A program made the translations under genes and the position numbers. From Myxococcales bacterium (GTDB lineage: Bacteria > Myxococcota_A > Bradymonadia > UBA7976 > UBA1532): a DNA stretch of 64,000 nt. Of the stretch, positions 9,070-18,077 are shown piece by piece. The notes under the pieces were generated by a model, which was given only the letters and a program-made list of their open reading frames with translations, searched no databases and was not told the DNA's origin. Numbering within the stretch: the first letter of the stretch is position 1; the number at the start of each line of letters is the position of its first letter. Location: positions 844,651 to 908,650 of the forward strand of contig JACKDP010000002.1 in NCBI GenBank assembly GCA_020633435.1, written 5' to 3'.

Positions 9070-10698
9070 TTAGAAGTGTCGCGCTGTGTCGAGCAACCAG
9101 GGGAGTCCGGGAGGAATGGGATCCTCGTGAGCCAGATCGAGGAGGGCGAGGGCCTGCCAGGTGACGCTCAGGCGGTCGACGACGCCGCGCACCTCCCAGG
9201 CGGCCTCCTCGGCCGGCAGGCCCAGCAGGCGCGCGACCTGCCCCTGGTCGACCTCGACGCGGGCCGCCAGCGCCTGCCGCTCGGCGCTCGGCGGGGCGGC
9301 CGCGAGCCGCGCGGCGGCATGGGCGAAGAAGGCCTCGTGCAGCCGGTAGCGGTGCAGGTCCTTCAACACCTGGGCGCAGAGGACGTTGTGGGTGCCCTCC
9401 CAGCTCTCGCAGACGATGGCGTCGCGGTAAAGCCGCGGAAGGACAGAGAAATCCTCGATGGCCCCGTTGCCCCCCAGCACCTCGATGCCGTCGTGGATGA
9501 CGGCCGTGCTGCGGATGGAGGTCCAGTACTTGTTCATGTTGACCACGAGGCGGAAGAGGGCCTCGTCGGCGCGGCTGCCCTGCCCCAGCTCGATGCGATC
9601 GGCCAGGGCGGCGAGGGCGAAGGTGCCGGCGGTGCCCCCCTGCGTCTCGGCCTCGATGCGCGCGAGGGTGCGGGCGACGAGGGGGAACCGGTCGATGGGC
9701 TGGCCGAAGGCGCGGCGGTGGGCCGCGTAGGCCGTGGCCTCGTGCTGCACGCGCCGCATGGAGCCGGTGGAGGCGATGGCGTTGTACAGGCGGCTGGTGT
9801 TGAGGACGATCTCCACCACCGCCTTGAAGCCGCCCTCCGCGGCGACGGGCCAGGCCACGGCGTCGTGGAAGTCAGCCTCGCCGCTGGCCATGCTGCGGGT
9901 GCCGAGCTTGTACTTGAGGCGGCGGACGAAGACGCCGTTCGGCTGGCCATCGGGCAGGCGCCGCGGCACGACGAAGGCCCCCAGGCCCGGGGTGCCGGCG
10001 GGGGCGCCGTCGGGCCGCGCCGTCATCAGGTAGAGATCGGCGTCGATGACCGAGCAGAACCACTTCTCGCCGTTGATGCGCCAGGTGCCATCGGCCGCCG
10101 GGGTGGCGACGCAGGCGTTGGCGCCGACGTCGGAGCCCCCCTGGATCTCGGTGAGGAACTGGGCGCCGTGGTAGTGGTCGGGGTGGCCGCGGTCGGTGCG
10201 CAGCAGGCCGGGCAGGAAGCGGTCGCGGACGGCGGCCGGGGCGCGGCGCTGCAGGATCTTGATGAGGCCCGCCGTGCAGGCGAGCGGGCAGAGGTGGCCG
10301 CCCTCGCCGTTCTGGCTGAAGAGCCAGGCGTAGGCGAGCTGGACGGTCTCCTGGCCGGGCGTCGCGTAGCGCGCCATGACGCCGGTGCGGTAGACGCGCT
10401 CGCCGATGACGTCGTAGGCGGGGTGGAAGACCACCTCCTCGGTGCGGCGGCCGATGCCGTCGAAGCGCCGCAGGACGGGCAGGTGCTCGTCGCGGTTCGT
10501 CTCGCAGACGAGGGCGTCGAGCAGGCCCGCGCACTCGGCGCCGAAGGCCGAGAGGCCGGGGGCCTCGGCGGCCAGGCGATCGGCGCCCAGGTGGTGGGCC
10601 AGCACGCGCTGGAAGAAGGGATCGGCGTCGTAGAAGTTGCTGGGCTTCGCCTCTCGCCAGGCGGCGAGGTCGGCCCGCGCGTCGTCGTGGGTCTTCAT
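9070..10698 (-). CDS. acyl-CoA dehydrogenase, AidB-like, 542 aa
   Basis: The protein has the acyl-CoA dehydrogenase fold signatures: LTEIQGGSDVGAN in the middle domain, as in the AidB-like branch (which has TExQGGSDV), a KYKLGTRSMAS segment, and SWEGTHNV near the C-terminus, where the Glu corresponds to the usual catalytic base. It should bind FAD and oxidise an acyl-CoA or similar compound in the cytoplasm. The length fits AidB-like members, which are longer than the roughly 380-residue medium-chain enzymes. I place the start at the ATG at 10698 (MKTHDD); an in-frame codon at 10716 is also possible. It is divergent from the kinase gene at 10842, leaving 143 bases for control of both. The substrate, and any role in alkylation damage, are not shown. 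Confidence 0.88.
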   Translation of the reverse strand: MKTHDDARADLAAWREAKPSNFYDADPFFQRVLAHHLGADRLAAEAPGLSAFGAECAGLLDALVCETNRDEHLPVLRRFDGIGRRTEEVVFHPAYDVIGERVYRTGVMARYATPGQETVQLAYAWLFSQNGEGGHLCPLACTAGLIKILQRRAPAAVRDRFLPGLLRTDRGHPDHYHGAQFLTEIQGGSDVGANACVATPAADGTWRINGEKWFCSVIDADLYLMTARPDGAPAGTPGLGAFVVPRRLPDGQPNGVFVRRLKYKLGTRSMASGEADFHDAVAWPVAAEGGFKAVVEIVLNTSRLYNAIASTGSMRRVQHEATAYAAHRRAFGQPIDRFPLVARTLARIEAETQGGTAGTFALAALADRIELGQGSRADEALFRLVVNMNKYWTSIRSTAVIHDGIEVLGGNGAIEDFSVLPRLYRDAIVCESWEGTHNVLCAQVLKDLHRYRLHEAFFAHAAARLAAAPPSAERQALAARVEVDQGQVARLLGLPAEEAAWEVRGVVDRLSVTWQALALLDLAHEDPIPPGLPWLLDTARHF

Positions 10699-10841
10699 GG
10701 CGGCATGATACTGCACGGCGCGCCCGGCGCACCCCCTTGCGGGCGGGCCCGCACACGGCGCGGCCGCGGGGCGCGCCCCGGCGGTTGCTCGCCCTGCCCG
10801 GGTGTGCGACCTTCAACCAGGATGTCCCGGTCGAGTGCACG

Positions 10842-12863
10842 TTGACCGTTCAGGCCCGGAAATTCGGGAAGTATCTGCTGCTCGACCGCATCGGCTCGGG
10901 TGGGATGGCCGAGATCTGGCGTGCTCGCCAGTTCGGGGCCGCCGGGTTCCAGAAGGACCTGGTGATCAAGAAGATCCTCCCCCACCTGGCGGCGAACGAC
11001 GAGTTCGTCCGCATGTTCATCGACGAAGCCAAGATCGCCGTCTCCCTCCAGCACGCGAACGTGGTGCAGATCTTCGATCTGGGCTCGGTGGACCGCGAGT
11101 ACTTCATCGCGATGGAGTACGTGGCGGGGCGCGACCTCCTCAACCTGCTCATCCGCTGCACGCACCTGCGCATCCGGGTGCCGCAGAAGCTGGCGCTCTT
11201 CATCACCATGGAGGTGCTCAAGGGGCTGGAGGCCGCCCACGGCGCCACCGACAGCCGCGGCAACCCCCTCAACATCATCCACCGGGACGTCTCGCCCTCC
11301 AACGTGCTCATCAGCTACGACGGGCACGTGAAGCTGGGCGACTTCGGGGTGGCCAAGGCCCAGCGCCGCGACTCCGAGAGCACGCGGGCCGGCACGATGA
11401 AGGGCAAGCTCGGCTACATGAGCCCCGAGCAGATCACCGGGCACCCGGTGGACGCCCGCTCCGATCTCTTCGGCGCCGCGACGATGCTCTTCGAGATGCT
11501 GGCCATGAACCGGCTCTTCAAGGCCGACACCGAGCTGGACACCATGGTGATGGTGCGCGACGCGGCGGTGGAGGGGCCCATCCGCGGGCTGCCGCCCAGC
11601 GTGCCCGAGGGGCTGCGCACGGTGCTGCTCAAGGCCCTGGCGCGCCGGCCGCAGGACCGCTTCCAGGCCGCCCGCGAGCTGCACGACGCCCTGGCCGATC
11701 ACCTGTTCGAGGCCCGCATCCGGGTGTCCCAGGCCGACATGAGCCGGTTCATGCGGTCGGTCTTCGCCAAGGAGTTCGAGGAGGACAAGGCGCGGCGCCG
11801 CCAGGAGCCGGCGGATCCCGAGGGGTCCCGGCCGAGCGGCGCCGACGCGTCGCGCCCGGAGCCGACGCGGGCGACGCCGCCGCCGGTGAGCGCGGCCACC
11901 CTGCGGCCCCGCTTCCCCAGCGGCCCGCGCAACGCCTGGTCGCGGGACAGCGCCTTCCGCGTCCGGCGCCGCAGCGGCCAGACCACCGAGCCCATCGCCC
12001 TGACGGCCATCATCCGGCTCATCGAGCAGGACGCCCTGGAGCGCGACGACGAGGTGAGCATCGACGGCGGCACGTGGCGGCCGGCCCCCGAGGTCACCGC
12101 CATGCTCCAGGGCGAGGCCCCCGCCCTGGGCGCCGGCGCCCGCCCCGACTTCCAGGGGCGCTTCACCCAGGTCGACTTCCCCCGGCTGCTGTATCGCTAT
12201 GCCATCACGCGGGCGACGGGGCGCATGCGGCTCATCGACGGCGCCCGGCAGAAGGAGATCTTCTGGCGGACGGGGCGGCCGGAGTATGTGACCAGCACCC
12301 AGAAGCACGAGCTGCTGGGGGAGTATCTGGTGGCGCGACGGTATCTGACGCGCACCCAGCTCAACCAGGTGCTGGGCATGCTGGCCGACTTCGACGGGCG
12401 CCTGGGCGACACGCTGCTGCACCTGAAGCTCATCAGCGCCGCCGATCTGTTCTCGGTGCTGGGCAGCCATGTGAAGGAGAAGCTGCTCGACCTCTTCTCG
12501 TGGAGCGGCGGGGACTACGCCTTCTTCGGGGGGGAGCACACCTCGACGCAGATCGTGCCGCTGGAGCTGGGGGCGTGGCCGCTCATCAACGAGGGCGTCG
12601 TCCGGCAGATGCCCCTGGCGGTGCTCCAGCAGCACTTCGAGCCGTGGTACTTCCGGCCCGTGCTGCGCAAGCGGCACCGGCTGCTGGAGGCGGCGCAGCT
12701 CGATCTGACGCCTCGCCAGCTCCAGATCTGGAACGCGGTGACCCATGGCCCGGCCCTCGATCGGCAGCTCGGCCGGCTGCTCGCCATCCCCGGGGTGCGC
12801 GAGGCGGACATCTACCAGGTGCTCTTCTTGATGGAACGCCTGGACTTCATGGGCTTCGAGTGA
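10842..12863 (+). CDS. Ser/Thr protein kinase with C-terminal DUF4388 domain, 673 aa
   Basis: A Hanks-type kinase domain occupies about residues 8-290: glycine loop GSGGMAEIW (18-26), HRDVSPSN (His147-Asp149) and DFG (Asp167). After a Pro/Arg linker, a DUF4388 (PatA N-terminal-like) domain spans about 437-560, recognisable by FTQVDFPRLLYRY and the following fold, and the C-terminal 110 residues are helical. No membrane segment is visible, so it is likely cytoplasmic. I chose TTG 10842, just before the kinase core; the frame continues upstream to 10737 with unlikely sequence. It leads a run of genes for a TPR/PEGA protein, a SUMF1 lipoprotein and envelope proteins. I infer that it phosphorylates a regulator of that envelope module. 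Confidence 0.85.
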   Translation: MTVQARKFGKYLLLDRIGSGGMAEIWRARQFGAAGFQKDLVIKKILPHLAANDEFVRMFIDEAKIAVSLQHANVVQIFDLGSVDREYFIAMEYVAGRDLLNLLIRCTHLRIRVPQKLALFITMEVLKGLEAAHGATDSRGNPLNIIHRDVSPSNVLISYDGHVKLGDFGVAKAQRRDSESTRAGTMKGKLGYMSPEQITGHPVDARSDLFGAATMLFEMLAMNRLFKADTELDTMVMVRDAAVEGPIRGLPPSVPEGLRTVLLKALARRPQDRFQAARELHDALADHLFEARIRVSQADMSRFMRSVFAKEFEEDKARRRQEPADPEGSRPSGADASRPEPTRATPPPVSAATLRPRFPSGPRNAWSRDSAFRVRRRSGQTTEPIALTAIIRLIEQDALERDDEVSIDGGTWRPAPEVTAMLQGEAPALGAGARPDFQGRFTQVDFPRLLYRYAITRATGRMRLIDGARQKEIFWRTGRPEYVTSTQKHELLGEYLVARRYLTRTQLNQVLGMLADFDGRLGDTLLHLKLISAADLFSVLGSHVKEKLLDLFSWSGGDYAFFGGEHTSTQIVPLELGAWPLINEGVVRQMPLAVLQQHFEPWYFRPVLRKRHRLLEAAQLDLTPRQLQIWNAVTHGPALDRQLGRLLAIPGVREADIYQVLFLMERLDFMGFE

Positions 12864-12885
12864 GCGAGCCGGCCGCCCACGGGCT

Positions 12886-12915
12886 TTGACAGCCCCGGGG
12901 GGCCACGACTATATC
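12886..12915 (+). promoter_or_regulatory. candidate sigma-70-type promoter before the TPR/PEGA gene
   Basis: A perfect -35 hexamer TTGACA (12886-12891) is followed after 18 bases by TATATC (12910-12915), just past the kinase stop. Transcription would start near 12922, about 48 bases before the ATG at 12970. The -35 sits in a small inverted repeat (GGGCT at 12881-12885, AGCCC at 12891-12895), so it could also form part of a weak hairpin. It would let the five downstream genes be transcribed independently of the kinase. Confidence 0.5.
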
Positions 12916-12969
12916 TTGCACCGACTCCGCGCCCCGAGGCGCGCCGGACATGGAGAAAGCAAGCGTCCC

Positions 12970-14148
12970 ATGCGCCAAGCCGCCCGCACCCTCGCCACCG
13001 CTCTCTGCCTGGTCATGCCCGGCCTGGCCCGGTCCCAGCAGCCCGCGGTGGTCCTGACCCCCGAAGCCGAGGCCCAGCTCTCGGCGGCGGATCAGAAGCG
13101 CGCCGACCAGCTCAAGGGCGAGGCCAACGTCCTGTTCCGCGATGGTCGCTACAAGGAGGCCATCGAGAAGTTCTCGCGGGCCTTCGAGATCTCGCGGGAC
13201 GTGGAGCTCGTCTACAGCATCGGCGTCAGCTACCAGAACCTCGAGGCCTGGCAGGAGTGCGTCTCCTACATGGAGCGCTACCTGGAGAAGGCCGGTGTGG
13301 GGCCGAAGCGCGACCGCGCCGAGAACACCCGCAAGAGCTGCGAGGCGCGCATCGAGCGTGACCAGGAGCTGACCATCGAGTCGACCCCGGCCGGGGCGAA
13401 GGTCTACATCGACGACCGCGCCCGGGGCGTCCAGGGCACGACGCCGTTTCGCAACTACGTCAAGCCCGGCTCCCACCGCGTCTGGGTCGAGCTGGACGGC
13501 TTCGAGGCCACCGACCAGACCATCGAGGTGCAGAAGGCCACGCCGTTCCGCATGAACGTGCAGCTGCGCGAGGTGCAGAACCGCGGCTGGCTCTTCGTGG
13601 ACTCCACCGTCATCGACGCCCGCGTCTACATCGACGGCAAGAACGTGGGGCTGACGCCCTTCCAGGCGCCCCTGGCCTACAGCGCCGGCTCGCACCAGGT
13701 GGTGGTCGAGCGCGACGGCTACACCCGCTACTCCAGCCAGATCCGGGTGGACAAGGGCCGCCTGGCCCGCGTGGACGCCCACCTCGTGCAGACCAGCACC
13801 CAGAGCACCTGGCGCTCGCCCCTGGGCTGGACGATGAACGTCTTCGGGCTCCTGGCCATCGGCGGCGGCGTGACCGCCTACTTCTTCGCCGAGGAGGAGT
13901 TCAACGACACCGACAAGTTCAAGGATCTCGCGCTGTACGAGAAGCTGGGCTACGGCGTCGGCGGCGGCCTGATGGCCATCGGCACGAGCCTGCTCATCTG
14001 GGACGCGGTGCGCGACGTCATCGCCGACGAGGACCGCAACCCCAAGTACGGCGAGCCCGTCAAGATCCAGGAAGGCGCGGCGGCCGAGCCGACCGCGCTG
14101 CGCTTCGGGGTCTCGCCCGGTGGCGTAAGCCTCGGCTTCAGCTTCTGA
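12970..14148 (+). CDS. TPR/PEGA-domain envelope protein with C-terminal membrane segments, 392 aa
   Basis: The ATG at 12970 begins a signal peptide (MRQAARTLATALCLVMPGLA). A TPR-like region (about 40-130) contains the pattern EAIEKFSRAFEIS, then two PEGA-type beta repeats follow (about 140-215 and 220-285; ESTPAGAKVYIDD, DSTVIDARVYIDG). Two hydrophobic segments come next (about 295-320 and 335-360), and the protein ends in a strand-like tail (VSPGGVSLGFSF). PEGA domains are found in surface or periplasmic proteins that bind other envelope components. The same layout recurs at 31054-32223 and 48734-49867. It precedes the SUMF1 lipoprotein by 13 bases, which suggests one operon. Confidence 0.8.
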   Translation: MRQAARTLATALCLVMPGLARSQQPAVVLTPEAEAQLSAADQKRADQLKGEANVLFRDGRYKEAIEKFSRAFEISRDVELVYSIGVSYQNLEAWQECVSYMERYLEKAGVGPKRDRAENTRKSCEARIERDQELTIESTPAGAKVYIDDRARGVQGTTPFRNYVKPGSHRVWVELDGFEATDQTIEVQKATPFRMNVQLREVQNRGWLFVDSTVIDARVYIDGKNVGLTPFQAPLAYSAGSHQVVVERDGYTRYSSQIRVDKGRLARVDAHLVQTSTQSTWRSPLGWTMNVFGLLAIGGGVTAYFFAEEEFNDTDKFKDLALYEKLGYGVGGGLMAIGTSLLIWDAVRDVIADEDRNPKYGEPVKIQEGAAAEPTALRFGVSPGGVSLGFSF

Positions 14149-14161
14149 GAAGGTCGGGAAG

Positions 14162-15646
14162 ATGACACGGACGATGACGCGCCCCCTCACGATGAGCCTC
14201 GGCCTCGCCGCCCTGCTGGCCGGCTGCGCCAAGGGCAAGGATCCGCCGACGGCCACCCCGCTCGTCCGCATCGAAGCGGGCACCTTCACCATGGGGACGG
14301 ACGCCATCGATCCCTGCGGCAACTCGCGGGTCAATGTGGGCGGCGGCTACGCCCTCGGCTGCGACGCCAAGGACCAGTCGGCGGCCATCCCCCACCAGGT
14401 GGCGTTGGACGCTTTCTGCATCGACCGCAACGAGGTCACCAACCTCCAGTACCGCCACTGCGAGGAGAACGACGTCTGCGGCAAGCCCGAGTCCACCAAC
14501 GTGGGCGCCCAGGGCGAGGTGGGCTTCATCAAGAAGTACTACTCGGATCCCGACAAGTTCGGGGACTACCCGGTGGTGGGCGTCTCCTGGGAGAACGCGC
14601 AGAAGTACTGCGAGTTCCACGGCGGCACCCTGCCCACCGAGGCCCAGTGGGAGTTCGCGGCCTCCAGCCGGGGCGCGCAGGCGGGCGTCGAGCCCATCTG
14701 GGTCGATCCGGCCACCACGGAGGCCATCGAGGCCGGCGCCTGCGACAGCGGCGACCGCCAGGTGTCGCTGGGGCCGTGCACCGGCGAGCGCGTGCGCGCC
14801 GTGGCGACCTCCCGCGGTGACAAGACCGCCGAGGGCGTCTACGACCTGGCCGGCAACGTGCGGGAGTGGGTGCGCGACGAGTTCGACTTCCTGGGCTACT
14901 GCGCCCAGGACGGCATCACCGACGAGTTTACCCTCAAGAGCGAGGGCACCCGGCCGTTCTTCTCCCCCGATCAGGGCACCCCGCCCGCGAGCGTGGTGAC
15001 GGACACCGCCTGCCTCGATGACGGCATGGGCAACGGCTACGCCCACGGCTGCAACAAGGGCTTCCTGGAGTGCCGCGGCGTCTGCGCCCGGGCGTTCCGA
15101 GGCAACGACAGCGGCGCCGAGAAGCGGGCGGCCTGGCGCGCCGACGACTGCCGCGTGCGCCACCTGGCCGAGGCGGGCGAGGGCTTCATCGTCCCCGCGG
15201 GCGCCGGCTGCGCGGCCGACTGCGAGGGCCGGGGCCAGGACGCCCAGGCCTGCGCCGACTACTGCGGCTGCCTCGATGCGCCCGTGGACGCCACCTTCAA
15301 CGACACCGCCTGCCTGCAGGACTGCCTGGGCGAGTACCAGCTCTGCAGCGCCGCCTGCACCGTGCCCGACGCCCGCGTCACCTGCATGGAGGTCGCCACC
15401 GGCGGCAATGATCCCGTGCTGCCCCGCCCGGTCTGCGTGGCCCGCACCGACCACAGGGGCGACACCGTGCACACACGCCCGGCGGCCTTTGACATCCACG
15501 AGATCAAGGGCAGCCACGTCGTGCGCGGCGGTAGCTTCAACGAGGGCAAGATCTGCGCCGGCCGGGTGGCCCGCCGCGACTTCGAGGACGTGTCTAACCC
15601 CCTCCTCGGCTTCCGCTGCGTCTACCCGGCCTCCGCCTGCCAGTAG
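14162..15646 (+). CDS. SUMF1/formylglycine-generating-enzyme-like lipoprotein, 494 aa
   Basis: The N-terminus is a lipoprotein signal ending LLAGC (Cys22). The SUMF1 fold is marked by GTFTMGTD, the segment LPTEAQWEFAA, GNVREWVRDEF, VVRGGSFNEG and LLGFRCVY. A Cys-rich insertion of about 120 residues (roughly 270-410) separates the parts, which is unusual for the fold. True formylglycine-generating enzymes have a pair of catalytic Cys just after RGGSx; here that segment reads NEGKIC, so the pair is not conserved and sulfatase activation is unlikely. I expect a structural or ligand-binding SUMF1 protein on the periplasmic or outer face. It lies between a PEGA protein and a small lipoprotein. Confidence 0.82.
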   Translation: MTRTMTRPLTMSLGLAALLAGCAKGKDPPTATPLVRIEAGTFTMGTDAIDPCGNSRVNVGGGYALGCDAKDQSAAIPHQVALDAFCIDRNEVTNLQYRHCEENDVCGKPESTNVGAQGEVGFIKKYYSDPDKFGDYPVVGVSWENAQKYCEFHGGTLPTEAQWEFAASSRGAQAGVEPIWVDPATTEAIEAGACDSGDRQVSLGPCTGERVRAVATSRGDKTAEGVYDLAGNVREWVRDEFDFLGYCAQDGITDEFTLKSEGTRPFFSPDQGTPPASVVTDTACLDDGMGNGYAHGCNKGFLECRGVCARAFRGNDSGAEKRAAWRADDCRVRHLAEAGEGFIVPAGAGCAADCEGRGQDAQACADYCGCLDAPVDATFNDTACLQDCLGEYQLCSAACTVPDARVTCMEVATGGNDPVLPRPVCVARTDHRGDTVHTRPAAFDIHEIKGSHVVRGGSFNEGKICAGRVARRDFEDVSNPLLGFRCVYPASACQ

Positions 15647-15702
15647 ACCCCCGGCCCGGCTTCGGCATGGGCCTTTGCGGCGGGTCGAAGTATGCTGCCT
15701 CG

Positions 15703-16116
15703 ATGCGCCTCCCCCTCCTCGCCTCGCTGGTCGTCCTGGGCTGCCAGAGCAACGCGCTGAGCCTCAGCGATCCGGGCAGCTATGGCGCCCGCTTCGAGCC
15801 CGACTACCTGGAGGGCGACGGGGTCAGCACCCTCATCCTCACATTCGACGATATCGACGACGTGCACGACGCCACGGGCGATCCCGCGACGTGGCAGGTG
15901 ACCGCGGACGAGCTCGATGGCCTCTTCCTCGACGGCTACAAGTTCCTCTCCAACTTCCAGGTGGAGGTGGAGCTGGCCCCGCTGGTGCCCGCCTGCGTGG
16001 GCGTGATCTCGCCCGGCTGCCAGCGCGCGGCGGTGGGGAGCCACGACGTCACCCTGCAAATCACCAATCATTACGGAACGTTCGCGGTGGAGACCATCGT
16101 GATCGTCTTCCCGTGA
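15703..16116 (+). CDS. small lipoprotein, 137 aa
   Basis: The ATG at 15703 starts a short lipoprotein signal (MRLPLLASLVVLGC, Cys14). The mature part is acidic and strand-rich with no recognised domain; two Cys near residues 105-113 may form a disulphide. The open frame continues upstream to 15667, but only the start at 15703 gives a normal lipoprotein signal. The gene ends three bases before the next start, so it is probably co-transcribed with it. Confidence 0.7.
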   Translation: MRLPLLASLVVLGCQSNALSLSDPGSYGARFEPDYLEGDGVSTLILTFDDIDDVHDATGDPATWQVTADELDGLFLDGYKFLSNFQVEVELAPLVPACVGVISPGCQRAAVGSHDVTLQITNHYGTFAVETIVIVFP

Positions 16117-16119
16117 CCC

Positions 16120-16911
16120 GTGGCGCTGCTGGTCCTCCTCGCCCTGCTCGCGCCCCCCGAGGCGGCCCTCGAGGCCGCCATCGCCTGCTATGACGGGCTC
16201 GACTACACCTGCGCCGAGGAGCGGCTGGCCGAGGCGCTGGCCGGGGGCCTGAGCCCGGCGGACCAGATCCGCGCGCGCCGGCACGAGGCCCTGCTCGCCC
16301 TCGCCTTCCGGGACGAGGCGCGCATGCGCCGCGCCGCCCGGGCCATCTTCGCCATCCAGCCCGACTGGGAGGGCAGCGACCTCCCGCCGCGCCTGGCGGC
16401 CATCTTCGCCGAGGAGCGGCCCCTGCCCCCGCCGCCCCCCCGGGCTCTCGGCCGCCTGGACGTCACCTCCCTGCGCCCGACGGGCAGCGACGCGGACCGC
16501 TGGAGCGAGGGCCTGGGCGTCGAGGCCGCGGGCGGCGTCCTGCTGGATGATCGCTGGGTCATCACCCTGACGGGCGCCTACAGCGACCACCGGCCCCGCG
16601 CCTTCGTGGATCAGGGCCTGGGGCTGACGCAGGTGGGGCTGGAGCTGGGGGCGCGCCTCGCCTTCGGCCCCGTCCGCGTGCAGGCCGGCGTGGGCCTGGG
16701 GGCGGGCAGCGTGGCCGTCGAGGGCGCCCTGCGCGACGAGAGCTACTGGGGCGGCTACGCGGCGCTGCCGGTGGACGTGAGCGTGCCGCTCCTCGGCGAC
16801 CTGGGCGTGGGGGGCCGCGTCGGGCTGCTGGTCTACGTCACCAGCGACGCGGACCGGCTGGCGTCGTCGCTGCTGGTGCCCCTGACCTTCGGCCTGCGGT
16901 ACGGGCCGTGA
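16120..16911 (+). CDS. TPR-like/beta-barrel envelope protein, 263 aa
   Basis: The GTG at 16120 begins a hydrophobic signal (LLVLLALLAPPEA). The N-terminal third is helical and TPR-like (ACYDGLDYTCAEERLAEAL). After a Pro-rich linker (RPLPPPPPRALG) the C-terminal 150 residues alternate Gly/Val/Leu strands (VGLELGARLAFGPVRVQAGV) as in a small outer-membrane beta-barrel. The stop overlaps the ApbE start in a GTGA, indicating coupled translation. It may be a membrane partner of the flavin-transfer step or of the upstream SUMF1 and PEGA proteins; this is inference. Confidence 0.7.
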   Translation: MALLVLLALLAPPEAALEAAIACYDGLDYTCAEERLAEALAGGLSPADQIRARRHEALLALAFRDEARMRRAARAIFAIQPDWEGSDLPPRLAAIFAEERPLPPPPPRALGRLDVTSLRPTGSDADRWSEGLGVEAAGGVLLDDRWVITLTGAYSDHRPRAFVDQGLGLTQVGLELGARLAFGPVRVQAGVGLGAGSVAVEGALRDESYWGGYAALPVDVSVPLLGDLGVGGRVGLLVYVTSDADRLASSLLVPLTFGLRYGP

Positions 16912-18077
16912 GGGCCTGGGCGCTGCTGCCGCTGCTGGCGGCCTGCCAGGCGCCGGCCCCGGCGGCGCGGGACGCGGCGCCGGCCTCCGCCCCGGCCCCC
17001 GCCTCCGCCCCGGCGACGGCCCCCGCCACCGCGCCGCCCCCGGCGCCGACGCCCGTGCGCCAGTTCGCGGCCAACCTCATGGGCACCCCGTTTCGCCTGC
17101 TCATCGCGTCCAGCCGGCCACCGGCCGAGATCTCGGCCGCCGCCGACGCCGTCTTCCACGAGGTCGAGCGCGTCGAGCACTTGATGAGCGAGTGGCGGCC
17201 CGACTCGGCCATCAGCGCCGTGAACCTGGCGGCCGGCAAGGCGCCCGTGGAGGTCCCCGCCGAGGTGGCCGACGTCGTCGGGCAGGCCCTGGCGGTGGCG
17301 CGGGAGACGGACGGGGCCTTCGATCCCACCTGGGCGGCGCTGCGCGGGCTCTGGGACTTCCGGGCCGACCCGCCGCGCCTGCCGCGCAAGAGCGCCCTGG
17401 CGGCGGCGGTGGGGCGGGTGGGCTACGCCCGCGTCCAGGCCGAGGCCGGCCCGCCGCCCACGCTCTTCCTGCCCGCCCCCGGCATGGCGCTCGGCCTGGG
17501 GGGCATCGCCAAGGGCTACGCCATCGACCGCGCCGCCGCGCTGCTGCGGGCCCGCGGCTTCGAGCGCTTCATCGTCGACGGCGGGGGCGATCTGTACGTG
17601 GCGGGCGAGAAGCGCCCCGGCGAGCCCTGGGTCGTCGGCGTGCGCGATCCCCGCGGCGAGGGGCTGCTGGCCGAGCTGCCCGTCCGGGACGCGGCCATCG
17701 TAACCAGCGGAGACTATGAGCGATTCTTCGAGCTGGGCGGGCGGCGGTACCACCACATCATCGACGTGCGCACGGGCATGCCGGCCACCGCCAGCGTGGC
17801 CGTGACGGTCATCGCGCCGGACGCGACGCGGGCCGACGCGCTGGCGACGGCGTTCTTCGTCGAGGGGCCCGCGGCCATCGAGCGGGCGCGCCGGCTGGGC
17901 GTCGAGGCCGCGGTGCTCGCCCCGGACGGGCGCATCCACGCGACAGCCGGCCTCGCCGCGCTCGGGCCTACGTTCCCTGGGGCAGCCAGGTCCGCGCCAG
18001 GTCCACGCTCGCCCCCGGCATCGCCACGACCCGCAGCCGCAGCCTCTGCGCCGCCATCGCCGCCGGCACCACGATGA
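16908..18077 (+). CDS. apbE: FAD:protein FMN transferase (ApbE family) lipoprotein, 389 aa
   Basis: ApbE enzymes move FMN from FAD onto a Thr of exported redox proteins in a Mg-dependent reaction at the periplasmic face. The sequence shows a lipoprotein signal (LLPLLAAC, Cys13), an Ala/Pro linker, the start of the ApbE fold (MGTPFRLLIASSRPP), GLGGIAKGYAID and VDGGGDLYV in the FAD site, and HHIIDVRTGMP in the metal site. The family core seems complete by about residue 355. The last 35 residues are Ala/Pro-rich low complexity and lie in the 110 bases that overlap the convergent lipoprotein gene, so the tail may be non-functional extension. Start GTG 16908 overlaps the upstream stop. No obvious flavoprotein target is encoded nearby. 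Confidence 0.88.
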   Translation: MRAWALLPLLAACQAPAPAARDAAPASAPAPASAPATAPATAPPPAPTPVRQFAANLMGTPFRLLIASSRPPAEISAAADAVFHEVERVEHLMSEWRPDSAISAVNLAAGKAPVEVPAEVADVVGQALAVARETDGAFDPTWAALRGLWDFRADPPRLPRKSALAAAVGRVGYARVQAEAGPPPTLFLPAPGMALGLGGIAKGYAIDRAAALLRARGFERFIVDGGGDLYVAGEKRPGEPWVVGVRDPRGEGLLAELPVRDAAIVTSGDYERFFELGGRRYHHIIDVRTGMPATASVAVTVIAPDATRADALATAFFVEGPAAIERARRLGVEAAVLAPDGRIHATAGLAALGPTFPGAARSAPGPRSPPASPRPAAAASAPPSPPAPR

